From the NCBI GenBank assembly GCA_005798405.1, contig SYJQ01000028.1:124001-188000 (forward strand): DNA of 64,000 nucleotides, given 5' to 3'. Source of the DNA: Nitrosopumilaceae archaeon (lineage in GTDB: Archaea; Thermoproteota; Nitrososphaeria; Nitrososphaerales; Nitrosopumilaceae). Within the stretch, counting starts at the first letter, position 1, and the number at the start of each line of letters is the position of its first letter. Shown here in pieces: positions 62,978-64,000 of this stretch. The notes under the pieces were generated by a model. It saw only the letters and a list, made by a program, of their open reading frames with translations. It was not told the DNA's origin and ran no database searches. The position numbers and the translations under genes were made by a program.

Positions 62978-63505
62978 TTATGATTTAGTGCCACATTTTG
63001 TGCAGAACTTTGCATTTGGTCTTAATGATGCACCACATGCAGTACATCCATTTTCACTAGATACAACAGATCTTCTTGGCATAAGAGCAGGATCAGGAGA
63101 AGGTAAAGTTCCAACGTCACCAAATGCTTGTTGTGCAGATACAATACCAGGTGGACCACCCACAGGATTTTGTGCAGAACCAGATCTTGGCATTCCCATT
63201 CCACTCATCATTCCAGGTTGTCCCATTCCAGGCATCAGTCCTGGAGATTGTGTATTACCAGTGCCAGAACCACGAGATTTTTTCAGCTCAAAGATGACTT
63301 TGATTGCTAAAAATTCTAATGCAGAGTAAGCTACAACATAATCACCTAGTTTTTGAAAGAACTCTTTGTCAGTTAAGAGACCTTTTTTGTACATGTTATT
63401 GGTATCAAGAAATGATTCATAGTATCCCTGAGAATCATCAAACAAACTTTGCAGCTTGTCAAATAACATGTTTAGTGTATCTACTTCACCAAATGACATA
63501 TCCAT
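62978..63505 (-). CDS. helical protein with C-terminal zinc ribbon
   Basis: 175 aa. A helical N-terminal domain (residues ~1-75; DTLNMLFDKLQSLFDD), a Gly/Pro/Met-rich flexible linker (~75-135), and a zinc ribbon CTACGASL ... CTKCG at the end. The tail resembles that of the convergent neighbour. No signal peptide or membrane helix. Function unknown. Confidence 0.75.
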   Translation of the reverse strand: MDMSFGEVDTLNMLFDKLQSLFDDSQGYYESFLDTNNMYKKGLLTDKEFFQKLGDYVVAYSALEFLAIKVIFELKKSRGSGTGNTQSPGLMPGMGQPGMMSGMGMPRSGSAQNPVGGPPGIVSAQQAFGDVGTLPSPDPALMPRRSVVSSENGCTACGASLRPNAKFCTKCGTKS

Positions 63506-63564
63506 GCTTTAGTTTTGGAATATTAATTACTTTAGGATCAAAAAATGAAAAAATGTGTAATGGT

Positions 63565-63894
63565 TTATGCTTGTAATGCTCTATCAATCATATTTTTGTA
63601 TGACTCTTTTGATGCTGCACCAACTTGCTGACTAACTATCTCGCCTTTGTTTAGGAGAATTAGGGTTGGAATGCTAAAGACATTGTATTTTGATGCTAAT
63701 TCGCCTGCTTCATCTACGTTGACTTTGACAAATTTTACTTTGCCTTGATAGTCATTTGCCAGTTCTTCTACAACTGGGCCAACCATTCTACATGGACCAC
63801 ACCATTGGGCCCAAAAGTCAACAAACACTGGCATATCAGAGTGGATTACATTGATTTCCCAAGACTTTGCATCTGAAATTTCTGTTATTCCCAT
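63565..63894 (-). CDS. trxA: thioredoxin
   Basis: 109 aa, classic thioredoxin. Active site WAQWCGPCRMVGP at residues ~28-40, and cis-Pro in FSIPTLILL. Single domain, cytoplasmic, no extension, unlike the thioredoxin at 49623. ATG at 63894 (MGITEISDAK). It probably supplies electrons to peroxiredoxins and reductases. Confidence 0.94.
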   Translation of the reverse strand: MGITEISDAKSWEINVIHSDMPVFVDFWAQWCGPCRMVGPVVEELANDYQGKVKFVKVNVDEAGELASKYNVFSIPTLILLNKGEIVSQQVGAASKESYKNMIDRALQA

Positions 63895-64000
63895 TTGAGT
63901 ATAATTTACAGAACGTACCTAAAAATGTTCACCAGAATTAGCACCGTATTTTTTGTTGGAAAAGAAAAATCAAAAAACAGATTTAGTGATATATACTTAA

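Overview
The window looks like chromosome from a marine ammonia-oxidising thaumarchaeon close to Nitrosopumilus. I infer this from the low GC content, the archaeal information-processing genes (MCM, GINS, two RFC subunits, aIF5B, aIF6, Alba, L7Ae, S28e, L24e, L37e, LSm), an 11-gene complex I operon without nuoEFG, a biotin-dependent acyl-CoA carboxylase like that of the thaumarchaeal 3-hydroxypropionate/4-hydroxybutyrate cycle, and zinc-ferredoxins. TATA boxes lie about 25-28 bases before several start codons, as expected for leaderless mRNAs. I see no rRNA, CRISPR array, insertion sequence or prophage.

Layout. 1-0.9 kb: prenyl diphosphate synthase. 0.9-11.3 kb: complex I, order A-B-C-D-H-I-J-K-M-L-N, on the minus strand. 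11.4-15.4 kb: peroxiredoxin and the three acyl-CoA carboxylase genes. 15.5-18.1 kb: zinc protein, RFC large subunit and an unknown 371-aa protein. 18.2-24.4 kb: inositol phosphatase family enzyme, ferredoxin-reductase-like protein 1, a DUF1059-type protein, an aberrant HemA-like protein with an Ala-rich partner, tRNA-Asp, tRNA-Lys, argH and a MIP18-type protein. 24.4-31.4 kb: sdhA-C-D-B, a divergent PadR regulator with a palindromic operator, isocitrate-lyase-family enzyme, Alba, HEAT-repeat protein, tRNA-Ala, reductase 2 and tRNA-Pro. 31.4-36.3 kb: nucleotidyltransferase, a tiny Lys/Ala peptide, IlvE-like transaminase, a sugar-modification cluster and a GlcNAc-1-phosphate-transferase-like enzyme. 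36.3-42.2 kb: hel308, mcm and gins23, with divergent rfcS and tRNA-Ser. 42.3-43.5 kb: two zinc-ferredoxins with a shared promoter/operator. 43.6-49.6 kb: aIF6, hisS, two exported proteins and archease. 49.6-54.6 kb: thioredoxin, the aIF5B-Ndk-L24e-S28e-L7Ae operon, phosphohexomutase and tRNA-Leu. 54.6-58.3 kb: purU, a creatininase-family hydrolase, LSm, L37e, a coiled-coil protein and rpiA. 58.3-64 kb: Met/His-rich exported protein, a gene-poor stretch, a cyclic amidohydrolase, an exported beta-propeller protein, tRNA-Ala, two zinc-ribbon proteins and thioredoxin.

How parts fit together. Complex I, succinate dehydrogenase, two FNR-type reductases and two zinc-ferredoxins make the window rich in electron-transfer genes; complex I without an NADH-input module needs another donor, and reduced ferredoxin is one candidate (inference). 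The most unusual observations are: a glutamyl-tRNA-reductase homologue that has lost its catalytic Cys and His; a 28-bp block plus inverted-repeat operator shared by the two ferredoxin genes; a perfect 16-bp palindrome between sdhA and padR; an exported protein with six Cys repeats; a small two-Cys module shared by two exported proteins; and two long inverted repeats in gene-poor gaps.
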